A DNA stretch of 64,000 nt, taken from assembly GCA_003342815.1 (NCBI GenBank), contig PTEX01000340.1, positions 322,144 to 386,143 on the forward strand, written 5' to 3'. The position numbers and the translations under genes were made by a program. The notes under the pieces are model-generated. The model was not told where the DNA came from and ran no database searches. It worked only from the letters and a program-made list of their open reading frames with translations. Source of the DNA: Eudromia elegans (Eukaryota > Chordata > Aves > Tinamiformes > Tinamidae). Positions 13,601-27,062 of this stretch are shown here, in pieces. Numbering within the stretch: position 1 is the first letter of the stretch; each line of letters begins with the position of its first letter.

Positions 13601-16600
13601 CCAGTTTCCTCTCAGTAAAGGAAAACAGCAAAAACAGTACAAAGACCTTCTTTCTGATGAAAAGCATAATTCTGATGAAAGCATCATTCATTAGTTAACA
13701 TGGGACTGGAAATAGTTTTTAACTCTAATGCTGACATGACCACAATATCAGGGTTCAGGAAATATTTACCATCTCATCTGAAAACTGAGGTACTGACAGA
13801 CTAAAGAGAAGGAAAAGCAGGCATGCATTTGACGAGATGCACCTGAGAGAAAAAGAAATGTGAATGCAGCAAGGTGCAGGTATCGCCACCTTAGACTGAG
13901 GAGGCCTTACATCCCAAAAGGAGCTGAAGCAGTTTGCAGACTGCAGGTCTGCATTCAATATCACCAGGGCAATAATGACTGCTGACCTTAGAAATAGTAG
14001 ATCAGACTTTGTGTGGAGATACAGGAGGATCTCTTCATCCACAGCTGTTGTCTCCATAGAGAAATGAGAATCTGGAAATCCATTAATATTGCATATCTTA
14101 GCTCTGTGTCCAGAAAAGGCAGATTAATCATCTGGTCTATCTTCTAAATTACTTTAATGTGAATCAAAACATGTGCTGCTGGAGGAAACTGTGTGAAGCA
14201 ACATAGGCATGTGAACTGTGTTGTAAAAAGGCCATCTCAGAGTTAGGGGCTGCTCATCTTAACAAGTCTTTCCACAGCTGGAAAATCCATATTTCAGCTA
14301 AGCACTGTCCAAAGGATTATTGCAAATTTTTGTAGGATGAATTCTTGTGAGAAAGGGCATTATTAATTGACAGTTAATCCTCTAAACGTCTAGAGGTGAT
14401 CTGGGAAATCTGTCTGTCTGGAAAAAAATCAAGGCAGCTAAAAGGTAGCTTGACCATCGCAGATGCAAATTGTCCTTTGTAACCACAGGCAAGCAGATAA
14501 AGAGATTTCCTATATTATTTTTGACAGCTGGGGATGCAGATTGCTGCAGCCCCATACCATTGCTCTTCCTCTCCACTCTTCACCTTCTCCTTCTCTCCCT
14601 TTGACCATGCTTCTTATCTGTTCAACACTTCCTGGCTTGGCAATCCTCTGCCAGTTGATTCTGGTCCCTGTTTCCTTACCTGCTTTTACTAATGTTCCTT
14701 AGTGTCTCATGTTGTCAGCTCATTTCTTCCATGCGTGTGCCACCCCATGTGCAAAGGACAGAATCTTAAGATGAAACAATAACCAATACTCATATATCTT
14801 TCATGATTTCTTCTTAAGATACACATCTTCCTATTCTGAGCTCAGGTGCTAATTGTGTGAAAGAATTGTTGGATGATAGCTCAGGATATCCCAGTTGTAA
14901 TTTTTAAACAACTTCTTGAGTTCTAGTCCCTGCGTAAGCGGGGGACGATCATATACGATGGCCGCTCTTGATAGTTACCCGCACTTGTCTCACTCTCTTC
15001 TCTCCATCCTTGCCCTACCTGTTATAGATCACCATTAAGAGGGGGCAAAAATAGCATCTTGCTTATTTGTACAGCACCTAGTAGCAAAAATTCCTATCTT
15101 TATTGAGTACTCCTGGAACCTGCTGGGAACTTTAGAGCAAATTCAGATATACTAGGCTAGGAAAAAGATCGTTAAGTTATTCTCTGATGGGTGGAAATAG
15201 AAGCTCAGAGTCTTACACATGGATAATGATCATGGCAAAATTAGACATTTATATATTAACCCACCCTGCAGAAAGAAATATGTGGGAAGCCCTGGCCTGC
15301 CTATTCTTTTTTGTTATAGCAGAGGAAAGCAGACTCCTGTCAGAGAAATGGTATGTTAAACTCATGAGCTGCATTCTTGATGGTGGTGTGGAGTGTCACG
15401 TAAGTTCTGTCTCAATCTGTTGCTAAGTCCTGCAAAATCCTTTTGGACAAATATACTCCTCCAAGGACACTGATTCAGTTATAAAACTGCCTATTGGATC
15501 AGTGAATATATGAATCAGACAAGATATTTTCTGATGCTCTCTGGATTCCACAACTTGAAATGATCTTGCTGGAAAAAACAAAATCAGGACTGTGGGGAGC
15601 AGTTAATGTGAGTATGAGAAGACACATGATAGATATGTGTTTCCAGGCTTTTTCTTTTTTTTTTTCTCTAGTGTTCCATTCACTTTGCTGGTGCACCGAA
15701 AAATTTTCCTTCTGTCTGTTTGCTATAATTTCACATGCTGTAGCGATATATCATTAGCAAAGATGGAGAATTTTTCAAAAGCTACACAAATAGGAATATA
15801 AATAGCTTCTTATTTATCCAAGTCATTCAAATTGGTCCTCTAGTCTCTACTGTGGAAGACAGTTGTATTAGTTTTAATGGTATTGAGTGAGCAGGTTACG
15901 TGAGTTGTGGATGAGGAATCCAGGCACAGCGAAGGAGTCATCCCTGAAGACATGGAGTAAAGAAAGTCAGGAGTACAGGGGGCTGTTCTGATAACACTGG
16001 TTGGTTGGGATTCACTGCAGGCAGTGTGCTCAAGACTCTTTGCAGTCCACCTCATATCAGCAGTCAGGTTAACAAATCAAAACTCGCTGTGCTGGCAATT
16101 AATTTCAAAGAAATTTTTCTAGGAGAAATTTTTTGGCTGGTCACTGAGGCCCTTAAGACAAAAATAAATGTGCTGAGCAAATAATTGGTATGAGAACTTC
16201 CTAACTTTGAAATCATACAACCAGATGCAAAAAGGAAAAAAAAAATTTGGAATTACTCTAAAGATGAACAAAAAACAGAGTGACAAGTAGCAAGTTACAT
16301 CCCTGAAATTAAAACTAAGAAATCACAATCTGTTTTATGACAATTGTCCATTACCTATAATGAAGATCTATATACAGGGCAACAACCTCAGCTGCTGTGA
16401 ATCAGCACAGTCTCATCAAAGTTGCTGATCTGTTTCCTGAACAGGCCTGTAGATTACAGAAAAGACTACTCACGTTATCCTATGCAATTCTCATGGCAGA
16501 TACTGTATATTTTCACTAGGTGCATTTTGTAGGATCCTTTATATATGTAGGAAGAACATGGGAAAAAATACATTGACAGTCACTAAAGCAATCTTTTGAA

Positions 16601-19090
16601 CATCTGTTCAAAATCTTTCAAACCTTTTGTGGAATATTGTTTATGAATCTCAGTAAAAAATGAAACCTATATCTAAATCTTTTTCATTTGTCTAGAACTG
16701 CTTGTATTGGGGCAAGCAACAGCTATCTTTACTTACTTGACATTCATAGCACAATTCATGGATTTCAAAGGGGCTGTTTCCCAAGGAAAATACAATTTGC
16801 ACTGATCAAGGAGGGCAAAATCTTTTTTAATATTTTTGTTATTCTTAAACAGGCCTTCCTTTTCCATTAAGGAGGGGAAAACCAACTGCATGTTCACGGG
16901 GTGCTGGAATAGCAGGTGACACTTGCAGCGAATCGTAGTGTAGAGGTCCGAACAAAGCTGGGCAAGACCCTCTGCCTGCCAAGCACTGAGGTGTGAGCAG
17001 ACACACACTCTTCCAGACGACAAAAACACCTGACATATCCCTGGAAAATGCATCTGAACTCTGACTAACTCATTAAACCTATCCCGCTGTGTTGTTAACT
17101 CCTCTGTAATAAAGAGACCTGTCCATCTCCACAAAAGCAATGAGTAGAAAATAAAGCAGCAAGAATAGTTTTAATAGCTTGGCTCAGAAAGCTAGGAAAA
17201 CCTCACCATGCAATTAAGAAAACACATCTTCTGCATTTCAGTTTAGATGATTAGCAAACACTTGGGAAAACCTGAGAAGTTTGTTCTAGTTTCCATCATT
17301 TTCCCCACATTTTAAGCAATGTCCGGGCTCAGATGAGCAGAGCAGTGATGCTGCTGCTACAAAGGAGATTCAAGCAGTCCTGTTGGTGATGGAGGATTGT
17401 CAGCAAAGACTGGCACAGGGGCTGGGATTTGTCAGGACAGCCACTAACTAAATCTCTTGAGTGGAGACCTAGATGACAGTGGTTAAATTCCATACGCTAG
17501 CCTGTTTTGGTTTCCTGACAGAAACTGAACTGTAAAAGTTAAAGCAACAGAAGGAAACTTGAAGGGAGGTGAAAAAAAAATCTTTAACATAGACAAAGCC
17601 AAAGTGTATAAAGCACAAGACGGCCGAGGATGTCTGTTCCAGCCCCTGCATGTGATCTCCTTGTAATAAAATAACAGAGTCTGGGCCATGCGCGACGTTC
17701 CAAGGCCCAGTGGAATAACACAGTCCTGCCATTTGGCCTCTCAGTATCTCTCTGCTTCATTAATTTTCCATATCTTTCCATTCCTTACTTTTATCTCTGA
17801 ATTTTACTTTCCCTGTCCCTTTTAATTCTGTATTTTTGCATGAGAAGAAGTAATGTAAAACAAAGTTGCATTTCTGAACAATGGGTATGGAAGATTCCCA
17901 TGCAGATTCAGTGCAACGGAGCCAGATGACTATAAAGCTGTTGGCTCTTTTGATGAGAGATACGTTTCTTTTCTTTTCTTTTTTTCTTGGAAAACACGTG
18001 ATAAGTTCCTGCGTGGATGTTGCCAACTGTGAAGTTTCCCAAGCTGCTTGAAGCATTCATCTTATTATTTTGTAACACAGTCTTCAAAAACTGTCCCTGG
18101 CTGTCTTTGCTGACTCTTCTATCATTTAAGTCAGACCTTCTGCATAATAGATGTTTGGGTTTTTGTCACTCAAAGAGGAAACAGGAGTCTATTTGTTCAT
18201 TGGATTGCTATCTTATTTTTGCCTTAGGTAAGAGACAGAAAGCGGAAAAGGGGGGAATATTAGTTTCGATTTGTGCGAAGATTTTCAACTATTTTCCAAT
18301 TTCACCAGGAAGGAATGTTTCACACATTTCAGTGCTCTGCCTGTGCATAGTCACATCTGGAGAAGATAAAACACCATTTTCAGGGGCAGCAGGATTGACT
18401 TTAAAGTCAGGTCTGGACTACTATTTTTGCAGGAATATGGACCCCATATTCCCATATACTTTCAGCTCCCACACTATGTACTTGCTTGAGTATCAAAAAT
18501 ATTCATTTTCTTCTATTTTTTCCCTCAATTTTCCAGACTTGCATATGGCTAAGACTAGAAAATAAAAGAATATAATGATCTGAGAATAGCTTCTTGTGAT
18601 ATTCTTAGCTTTTCTCAAACTCGAAGTCTTGCACATGCTCAGGTTCAAGCACAGTCATGTCTATAAATTTCAGGAAAGAATGAAATTTCAACTCATCAAG
18701 GTTTCTGTGGTAGCCCGACAGGAATTTTTATACCTTCTGCTTTTTGTGTGGGTTTTTTTTTCTTTTTTTTAATCTTAACACACAAGTTTTCCATATAAAC
18801 CCAGCAACTTAAGTTAGCTTTGAACACGTGTCCTTCTACTTTTTTGCATAGCATAAAATTATCTAATATATTAAGGTTTAAAGTGAACTTAATGTTGTTA
18901 TCATTTCTGAGTCATTTGATCCTCTAACAAGAATATAAATGTATATTCAAGTACTTTTTCTTGTCAGCTTCATTGTGGCTAGCTCATGATTTTTTTGCAT
19001 GCTGGGCAATTTTCTTCTGTATTTTGATATTTTCTATTAAGGATTGCTTTTATATGAATATTTATGTATAATAAACAGTTGTGAACAGTT

Positions 19091-19111
19091 CTCTGAACAG
19101 TTGGTTCAGAG
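19091..19111. repeat. Small inverted repeat
   Basis: CTCTGAAC and GTTCAGAG form exact 8-bp arms around a 5-nt loop, just before the minisatellite at 19115. Confidence 0.85.
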
Positions 19112-19114
19112 ACC

Positions 19115-19197
19115 AAGTAAGTAATACATGGAGACATGTATTACATGGAGACATGTATATACATGGAGACAAGTAAGTAATACACGGAGACATGGAG
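19115..19197. repeat. Short minisatellite with tacatggagaca units
   Basis: Four imperfect copies of a ta[ct]a[ct]ggagaca motif, two of them preceded by aagtaagtaa. Unit spacing varies, suggesting nested slippage or unequal exchange. Confidence 0.85.
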
Positions 19198-22100
19198 ATC
19201 TGAGATGTGAACTCCCCATCAGCAGTTACACATCTATCGTTACAGGGTATCATTGGAGATCCTGGCATCTGTATGAAAAGGTGCATTTTTGTTATATATA
19301 GGTTTGGAGGACCTAAAACTATCTGCATTCCCTTGGCATCAAAGCTTTGAGTCTGGTACATCCAGACCAGTTTGGTACTTCCAGACCCAAACATCCTCAA
19401 CACATGACATTAGCTTAAGACCCATGAACGTGTAAAATAGAATATTCAGGGTACCTCTGTTCACTGGTTGTGACTCTTTCATGTGTTCTAAAAATAATTT
19501 CAATTTTAAAATTTAAGTCTTTCAGCTACAGAAAAGTAGAGAACTCATTTCCACTCTCAGATGAACATTGTAAGTCTCACGCATTCTAGGGATTTCTGAA
19601 ATGAAGATTTTAAGAAAAATACCAGAACTTGTAGAATTCATAACCTGAAATCAAATGTACTGGCAGCCCTATGTTTGAAAAGAAAGGAGGAGCTTTCTCT
19701 GGGAGAGGGACCAAACCAGGGGCACTGCTTACGTGCTCCAGGAGCAGAAGAGGGAGACCTTCCCCTTTCCCAGGAGAAAGGAGCAATGCCTTCCTCATTG
19801 CAAGCTCTACCTCACCTAATCACTTCCTGTTCAAAATTACTTGCTTCTTGCAGAACGCTAATAAGTACTCAAGACCTGCAAACTACATTGAAAATCTCAG
19901 TCTATCACTTTAAACTATTTTTTACACTCGCCCACACCTCTCCCACTCTCTTCTCTACAGTATGAGATTCCCTGAGGCTATTTCATATCTATGCAGAATT
20001 GCTTGTGGCTCCATTATCTTTGTCCTTGCATTGCTGTTGGTTGCTATAGAACAGCAAAGAGGGTTCTCCTAACACACTGACTTGGAGTAACCTTACTCTG
20101 TGTCTTACAGATATAACATTTATTACTATTTTTTTAACATGATAGTGGCAAAGATCTAAAATTTAAAGTTAATATTGCTGTTGAAATTTTCTTCTCCTCT
20201 TTTTGGAGGCAAGCCCATCGCTTGTAATAAAGGAGATTGTGTGTGGTCCTGAGCGCTATGAGAGGTGAAGAGGTGCCTATTAATTTTGAAGAATTTTGAA
20301 GAATCTTTTTTGACCTCTAATCTCTCAGAAAAAAATGTAGTTCTGTCTTCAGAACCAGGACACCAAGGCAGCAACTCTATAGAGGAGATAAATTGAAAGA
20401 AATTGGCTTTTAGTAAAGCCATTGCAGACTTATTACTGTTCCTTGGGATTTATTTTGGCTCAGCCAGGCCTCAGTCTTCCAGCATCATGAACATCTCCTG
20501 CCAGGGGTCCGACCTTATTTTGTTTTCAGCTGACCACAGTGTTTTACAGAGCAACTGCAAAATTTCCCCCCCGACAATACTGGTTAATTGTTTGTTCACC
20601 AGCGTCGTGGCCAGCAGCTGGAAGCTGGGCTTCCAGAGCTGGAAAATCCAGCAACTGAGCAGCGAACACTTTGTAATGGCTTCCATTTTCTGTGGTGTGA
20701 AACATAATATGCATCCCCCTTAGGGAGCTGCACTTCCTCTGTACAAAAGACATTGTCGCAATTGTTTGAGGCCTGTCATGGCTCAAAGACTGTGAGACTC
20801 CTCTTCCATCATGGTTCGCACTTGGACCACATGTGAGACCTGCAGAGTGGGCATTGCAAGGCCTCGACTTCCATCCATGGTGCCTACAGCAGCTCCCTTG
20901 CATTTGGCAGGGGAGGCACTAGTAGCTTGCATGCATGTTTGCATGCCTTAATCAACCACAGTTAGCCACCTAACAGGTCATTGCAGCAGCAGCATTATTG
21001 TCGTAATGTCTAACTTTCTTATATATCCTTACTAACTTCTGTTGCAGGTTAAATAATAAAGCTACTATGCAATTCAGATGGGGTCTTGCTTTTATTAATA
21101 ATGAAACTAATGTGATTTTGTTTTCATGTTATTTCTGTAGGACACAGGCTCTATTGTAGTAATTTTCCAGTGTTCACTGGCTTATTTTAATTAAATCCAG
21201 TCCTGAACAGAGTAGACAAGGAAACAAGGAAGGGACTTAGTAACATTTTTTTTACTGTCAGTAATATATGAAGAACTTTTTTGTTGTTCTCAGGAAAGAA
21301 TATTTATCTCCCACCTGTAGCAACAGCTGATCTGTGAAATCTCATGGCATCTTTAATGAAAAAAAGCAGCTGGGAGGAACTTGACACAGGTACACATGGA
21401 TGAAATGGCTGATGAAGTGCAAGTGGGTGGATAAGGTCTTCCTGAAGTGAGAGGGGGCTTACTGCCAGTTGACAAAATGTGATCCTATATATGTTTATTA
21501 TGCACAGATAATGATCTGTAATGGATAATTTATTCAGAAACACAGGTCAGAACTAAGATTTTATTTCTTAAGCAAATTACCATGTCTCTGTACTTTGTAA
21601 ATAGCATTTAATTAGGGAGAAAGTACTGTATGAAAACTAATTAAACTTTGATTTTTTGTCCTGTTTTGGGAAATCAGTGCAAATTACTTGAAAACTCACT
21701 TTAGTGAAGCCAAGCTGTCCCTGCAGAGCATTATCTCTATTTAGTCTTTGTTAACTCTTTTAATAAAATTAACCTGGTACAAAATACAGATGTTACTAGG
21801 ATCACTAAAGGTATCTAGAGACTTCATTAGAGGAATCTTGGCTACTGCTTTGCCCCATGAAGGTTTTAAATTTACATGGTAGTAGTAGGCATTCCTCTTT
21901 CAGAGACTGAGCATGGAAGGAATTGCACGAACCTAGAGCATAATACTGTTAATAGGGTTAACAGTGCTGTGCCATGGGGAGGAAGCTGGATGGCACTCAG
22001 TGGAGAAATTCAGATACAGGTGACACAGAGAGACCTGGTAGCACTGGAGAGTCCCTTGGCAATGACAGAGTAAGGCTTCAGTCTCAGAAATCAATTATCA

Positions 22101-23177
22101 ACCATTTTATTTCATTATTCTCCTGTCATTTGTGTTTTATAGTACAAAGAAGACAGAGAATTGTGAAAAGAACATGCTGCAGCCCCTGTCTCATCATTCA
22201 GTATCCTTCATTTTGCTGCTGGAGATTCTTGACCTCCCAAAGAACAGTCATTAGTCAGCATTCAGTCAGAGACTGCAGATGGCCTTCCCATTCATGCCAA
22301 CTAGTAGTAGGATACTAGTGCCATCAATGAAGTTTCTGTTACTCACTACTAGATCAGTGTGAATAGAGTACACACGCAGCTTCTGGAAGAGGATTTCAGT
22401 GGAGAGGCAAGGGGTTGAGACACCATCCAGACCCATGCCCAGAGTTTAAGGATCACCATGATGATAATGACAGAAATGGCATGCTGTCGCTCCAGCTGTG
22501 TTAGCACTCTGCCCTGCAGATGCTCATTTATGTACAGTCTGGTAGAGTGAACAGAGCTATCAGTGCCATATATGTTGGGGTAGTTAGAAGAGGCAGGATT
22601 ATGTTACTGGTACTTGAGGTAAAATCTCCTGTATCTGCGTTCTCCATTCTTGTGGTATCACACAGCTACCTAGCCTTGCACATAATCATTATCATGATAA
22701 GCATGGGAGTTGCTCTCCCTGAGGGAGAAACATAGGAACACTCCAAATCACCCAGACTGGATGCCCAGTGCCTGTATATGGCTGTTTCCCAGAAACAGGA
22801 GCTTCCTCCCCAGTTGTAGCCAGGTATAACTTGTCTGGCCTTAGTGAAATGGTACTCTGGATATACTATAACCATTCTACTAAGAGATAAATTATTTATG
22901 CAAGAATGTTTTAGCTTCCTGTTTTCATCAGAGATTTATCATGCTGCTGAGGGGAGCTGCCTAAGCTTGCTCCTATCCTGAGCACTATGAAGCAACTGAG
23001 GGGTTTCATTTTTGCAGTTGATTTCCCAGGCAAAATTAGAGGAGTTCAGCCTATTAAACTAAGCCGGACTCACAATTTCCACTATTTACTCAGAAGGTGT
23101 CTTTGTTCCTAGCACACCATAAAACCTCTTCCAACATTTTGAGTTTCTGTCACTTAACAATAGCCACAAGGAATCTT

Positions 23178-23198
23178 AAAAAAAAAAAAAAAAAAAAA
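23178..23198. repeat. Poly-A run of 21
   Basis: Uninterrupted adenines on the plus strand. No retrotransposed body is recognisable upstream. Confidence 0.95.
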
Positions 23199-24164
23199 TT
23201 GTTCTTGTTCCCACTTTTGAAAATAGCTGCCACAGACAGTCAGAATAACCTGCCAAAAGAGCAGGAGTTCAGATTATTTCTAGATGGACCAAAAGATGTG
23301 CAGTAAATACACTGAGCAAAGCATTTCTTGAACAAGACGTACGACAATGTTACTCTACACAGTGAGTGTCTAATGGACAATGTACACCAAGGAATAATTA
23401 CTCCAGCACTGTTGCATTAGTCCCATGCCTTGCAGCCTTAACTGGGATCAGAACTCCATTAAACTAACCTCTCGCCAAGATATTTTGCCTTCATAACTCT
23501 CACATTGCAACTAAATCTGTGGATAAGTCTTCATGTATTCTAGGGATATAGCTGGCATGTTACGTAGAGGAAGGTGTTACAGAGTAGGTCTGTCACAACA
23601 TGTCCTAACCTGATGCTACATTTTGGGTCAAAAAATAAAGCATATTAAGGAAAAGGGGAGAAAACTGACTTGAAATATGACAGTGATCTTTAGTTTCATG
23701 CACTATTAATAGGCCTCAGACTTTTCCACCTCTGAGAAAGCCACTGACTTGAAATTGTTGGTGTCCTTCTAACTGTCCCTCTGGTAGAGCAGTCTAGCCC
23801 ATAATCTCAAGTCCATTCTATAGCAGAGTTTGATGCAGGTTTCTTGTCATCTTCTACTTTTTTTTTTTTTAATCCCTTTTCATTTTTATCATTAAATTTC
23901 TATTGAAAAGTTCTGTTTCCTTTTAAACAAAAAAAAAGTCCACTTATATTTGGGGGAAGACATCACTTTTTTTAGGGGCCTGTCATCCAAGTGTAGAAGT
24001 TGGTTCCCTCAGACAAGGCTTGCACCCAGCTCCCAGCAACAAATTTCTGGTTCTGTAAAGGGTAGTGTGGCCTTCAGAGAAATTATTTAATGCCTGCCGA
24101 TATAACCCGGTCACAGAGAGCTCCAAGAGAGATTAGAAACAAACCTTTGGTTGGAGACATAAGG

Positions 24165-25290
24165 ACACAGAATCACAGAATCTTTAGGGTTGGAAGGGAG
24201 CACTAGAGATCATCTAGTCCAGCCCCCATGCTCCAGCAGGGACATGCACAGCACAGGGCACAGGGTGGCATCCAGGAGGGTTTTGGAGATCTCCCGAGAA
24301 GGAGACTCCACAGCCTCTCTGGGCAGCCTGTGCCAGGGCTTCATCACTCTCATAGTAAAGAAGTTCATTCTCACTTGGAGATGAAACTTCCTATGTTTTA
24401 TTTTAAAACCATTGCCTCTTGTCCTATCACCAGCCACTACGGAAAACAGTTTAGCCCCTTCATCCCTACAATCATACCTCAGGAATTTGTACATGTTGAT
24501 TAGATTCCCTCTCCGCCTTCTCTTTTCTAGGCTAAACAGGCCCAGCTCACTTAACCTCTCCTCATACGGTAGGTGCTCCAGTCCCTTGATCATCTTGGTC
24601 ACCCATCTCTGAACCCTCTCTAGCAGCTCCACATCCTTCCTGTACTGGGGAGCCCAGAACTGCACCCAATACTCTGGATGCAGCCTCACCAGAGCTGAGC
24701 AGAGGGGCAGGATCCCCTCTCTCGCCCTGCTGGCAACGCTCCTCCCGATGCAGCCAGGATCCCATTGGCCTTCTGGGCCACAAGGGCACATTGCTGCCTC
24801 ATGGTCAACTTGTTATGAACCAGAACTCCCAAATCCCTCTTCATAGAGCTGCTTTCCAGCAGGTCGGCACCTAATCTGTCCTGGTGCCTGGGGTTATTCC
24901 TCCTGAAATGCAGGACCCTGCACTTGTCCTTGTTCATCCTCATGAGGTTCCTCTCTGCCGAACTCTCCAACCTGTCCAAGTTCCTCCGAATGGCAGCTCA
25001 GCCCTCTGGAGTGTCGATCACTCCACGCAGTTTGGCGTCATCAGCAAACTTGCTCAGGGTGCACTCTGTCCCCTTGTCCAAGTCGTTGATGAACAAATTG
25101 AACAGCACTGGGCCAGCACTGACCCCTGGGGGACACCGCTGGCCACAGGCCTCCAACTAGACTTGGTCCCGTTTACCATGACCCTCTGGGCTCTGCCATC
25201 CTCGATCCACCTCACTGTCCACTCATCCAGTCCACAGTTCCGGAACTTTCCTATAAGGATGTTATTTAAGGTCCTACAAGGACCTTAATA
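24165..25290 (-). mobile_element. CR1 LINE retrotransposon, 5'-truncated
   Basis: This is a CR1 element on the minus strand. Its 3' end lies at the low coordinate, where the minus strand reads two ATTCTGTG-type octamers, the CR1 tail signature. Inward it encodes the C-terminal half of the CR1 reverse-transcriptase protein: [19 protein letters not shown] near 25130, the catalytic motif FADD at about 25040-25052, then [16 protein letters not shown] and YEERLSELGLFSLEKRR. It ends abruptly at about 25290, typical of 5' truncation. It lies about 13 kb past the likely 3' end of MUSK. Confidence 0.95.
24210..25280 (-). pseudogene. Broken CR1 reverse-transcriptase reading frame
   Basis: This is the coding part of the CR1 copy, non-functional as it stands. 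An in-frame TGA at 24998-25000 interrupts the frame between the FADD motif and [11 protein letters not shown]. The frame then shifts near 24757: the string KANGIL continues as the expected CR1 sequence ([18 protein letters not shown]) only in another frame. The endonuclease and the N-terminal part of the reverse transcriptase are missing. It is a dead fossil copy that cannot mobilise itself. Confidence 0.9.
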
Positions 25291-26713
25291 TTGCAGCCTT
25301 ACCCAACTTCGAATAGGACCCCATCCTACTGAAAAGGAAAATGGGACCAGTTCTCTTTCCTGGAAAAGGTGCCTTACAAGGCAGCATCTCGAACTTTTGT
25401 GTATCAGGGTAAGGGAAGTGTGATGGTTCCATGGACTAGCCAGTCAGGATACCTGGTGCTCTTTTGGACACCCTCATTCGCACTGTCTGTGGCAAGAGAA
25501 GTCCAGCTCTTCACTCCAATGCCCAGGGCCAGGCAGGCAGCCTGTCTCACTGAGTGGCCAGGGGTCTTCAGGGGCATCTGGCCCATAGGACGCTACAGGA
25601 TCCAGAACCAGGCTGGAAGTGAGGCTATGAGAGCCTGGAACTCTGCGCGTATTAGATTTATCAAGATTATCTAGATTTAAACACGTACTTCATTTCCCAA
25701 ATGACACAAGGTAGGGAGAGAAGAGGAGGAGTTATTTAGCTCCTTCTAAAAATGAAGCAGTCCTGATAGCTGCTTAAATACAGATCAAGAAATGAAGTCT
25801 TAAGGATCCCATTTTGACTGTGCTGGATTTTGCAGTCATGTACCAATGCACACAGTTAATTCTTTGCTTAGTAGAGGGATCTTCCCTTGTTTCCTGGATG
25901 GTTGCAGTAGGGAATTACACAGTTAATTCTTTGCTTAGTAGAGGGATCTTCCCTTGTTTCCTGGATGGTTGCAGTAGGGAATTACCAGAGTAGATTTGAC
26001 CAGGCATGCTGAATCCATCTTCCTTATTTTGATCAGAACCATCTTGCTAATAGCCCTGCATCCCATTTACTAACAGTCTCACAAATATTTATGAGCTATT
26101 TCCCTCCTCCAAAAACTAACGGCTGTTATGTCTGAGAGCCCACAGATGCTGCATGTGGCCTGAGCCTTCTCAAGCTGGCAGACATTGCTTGTTGCCTGTA
26201 ACACACACACACAGAAACATACTGGAAGGAAAACTTTGGTACAGAAGAAAATCATGAAATTAAAGCTCTAAACTTTTACTGATCCTCTCATTAAAGCAGC
26301 ATCAGTTAGCTGAGAAATAAGTCATTTTTGTCTCCATTATAGGATGTGCAAAGAAAAAATAGGCTGGAGGAAATGATAAACAATGTTGAGTGAGTTCCCA
26401 CTTCATGACTTTTGCCTTTCTGGCTCTCCGAATTTCATTCTCCTCCCAGAAAAATATACTGTGCTGTCTCCCTTGTGGCAACATATTCTGTGGCTATGAT
26501 TTGAGTATGCATCATATTTTGGCATACATGCCTTTCCAGACCTATGTCCCTTGAAGAATAGATGCACACTCCTGCCAAAACAGCAGACTTCAAGAAACCT
26601 GTTGTGACTTACCCCACCCGTTGCTCTTTGCACCAACGTATCTCTCTATGTGTAGCTTCCTGCTCACTCAACAAGCCTTGAAGTTTAGCAGTTATGACTC
26701 CCGCGCTTTTTTT
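25291..26713. other. Non-coding stretch between CR1 and the TTTC tract
   Basis: Apart from the 67-bp tandem duplication at 25850-25985 and a short CA run near 26200, I see nothing recognisable. A 101-codon open frame at 25369-25674 has no recognisable domain. Confidence 0.7.
25850..25985. repeat. Exact 67-bp tandem duplication
   Basis: The block starting acacagttaattctttgc and ending ggaatta occurs twice head to tail. Positions 25850-25918 match 25917-25985 without a mismatch. Perfect identity means a very recent event or an assembly error. Confidence 0.97.
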
Positions 26714-26714
26714 T

Positions 26715-26806
<92 letters not shown>

Positions 26807-26807
26807 T
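26714..26807. repeat. TTTC microsatellite on the left side of the gap
   Basis: About 23 pure TTTC units preceded by a T run; the repeat runs straight into the N block. Confidence 0.97.
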
Positions 26808-27062
26808 NNNNNNNNNNNNNNNNNNNNNNNNNNNNNNNNNNNNNNNNNNNNNNNNNNNNNNNNNNNNNNNNNNNNNNNNNNNNNNNNNNNNNNNNNNNNN
26901 NNNNNNNNNNNNNNNNNNNNNNNNNNNNNNNNNNNNNNNNNNNNNNNNNNNNNNNNNNNNNNNNNNNNNNNNNNNNNNNNNNNNNNNNNNNNNNNNNNNN
27001 NNNNNNNNNNNNNNNNNNNNNNNNNNNNNNNNNNNNNNNNNNNNNNNNNNNNNNNNNNNNNN
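26808..27062. other. Assembly gap of 255 N
   Basis: Unsequenced bases between a TTTC tract and a TTCC tract. The true size is unknown. Any open frame drawn across it is meaningless. Confidence 0.99.

Larger units (their letters stand above)
96..24164. other. Non-coding region downstream of MUSK, left part
   Basis: I recognise no gene here. The sequence is AT-rich and dense in stops, with GC-richer patches near 1370-1560, 7560-8060, 13180-13510 and 20440-20930. It holds simple repeats, small duplications and worn old repeats listed separately. The longest open frame is 182 codons at 18017-18565 on the plus strand; it has no recognisable domain and no splice or promoter context. In human the next gene past the 3' end of MUSK is LPAR1, but no LPAR1 coding sequence is visible. 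Confidence 0.7.
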
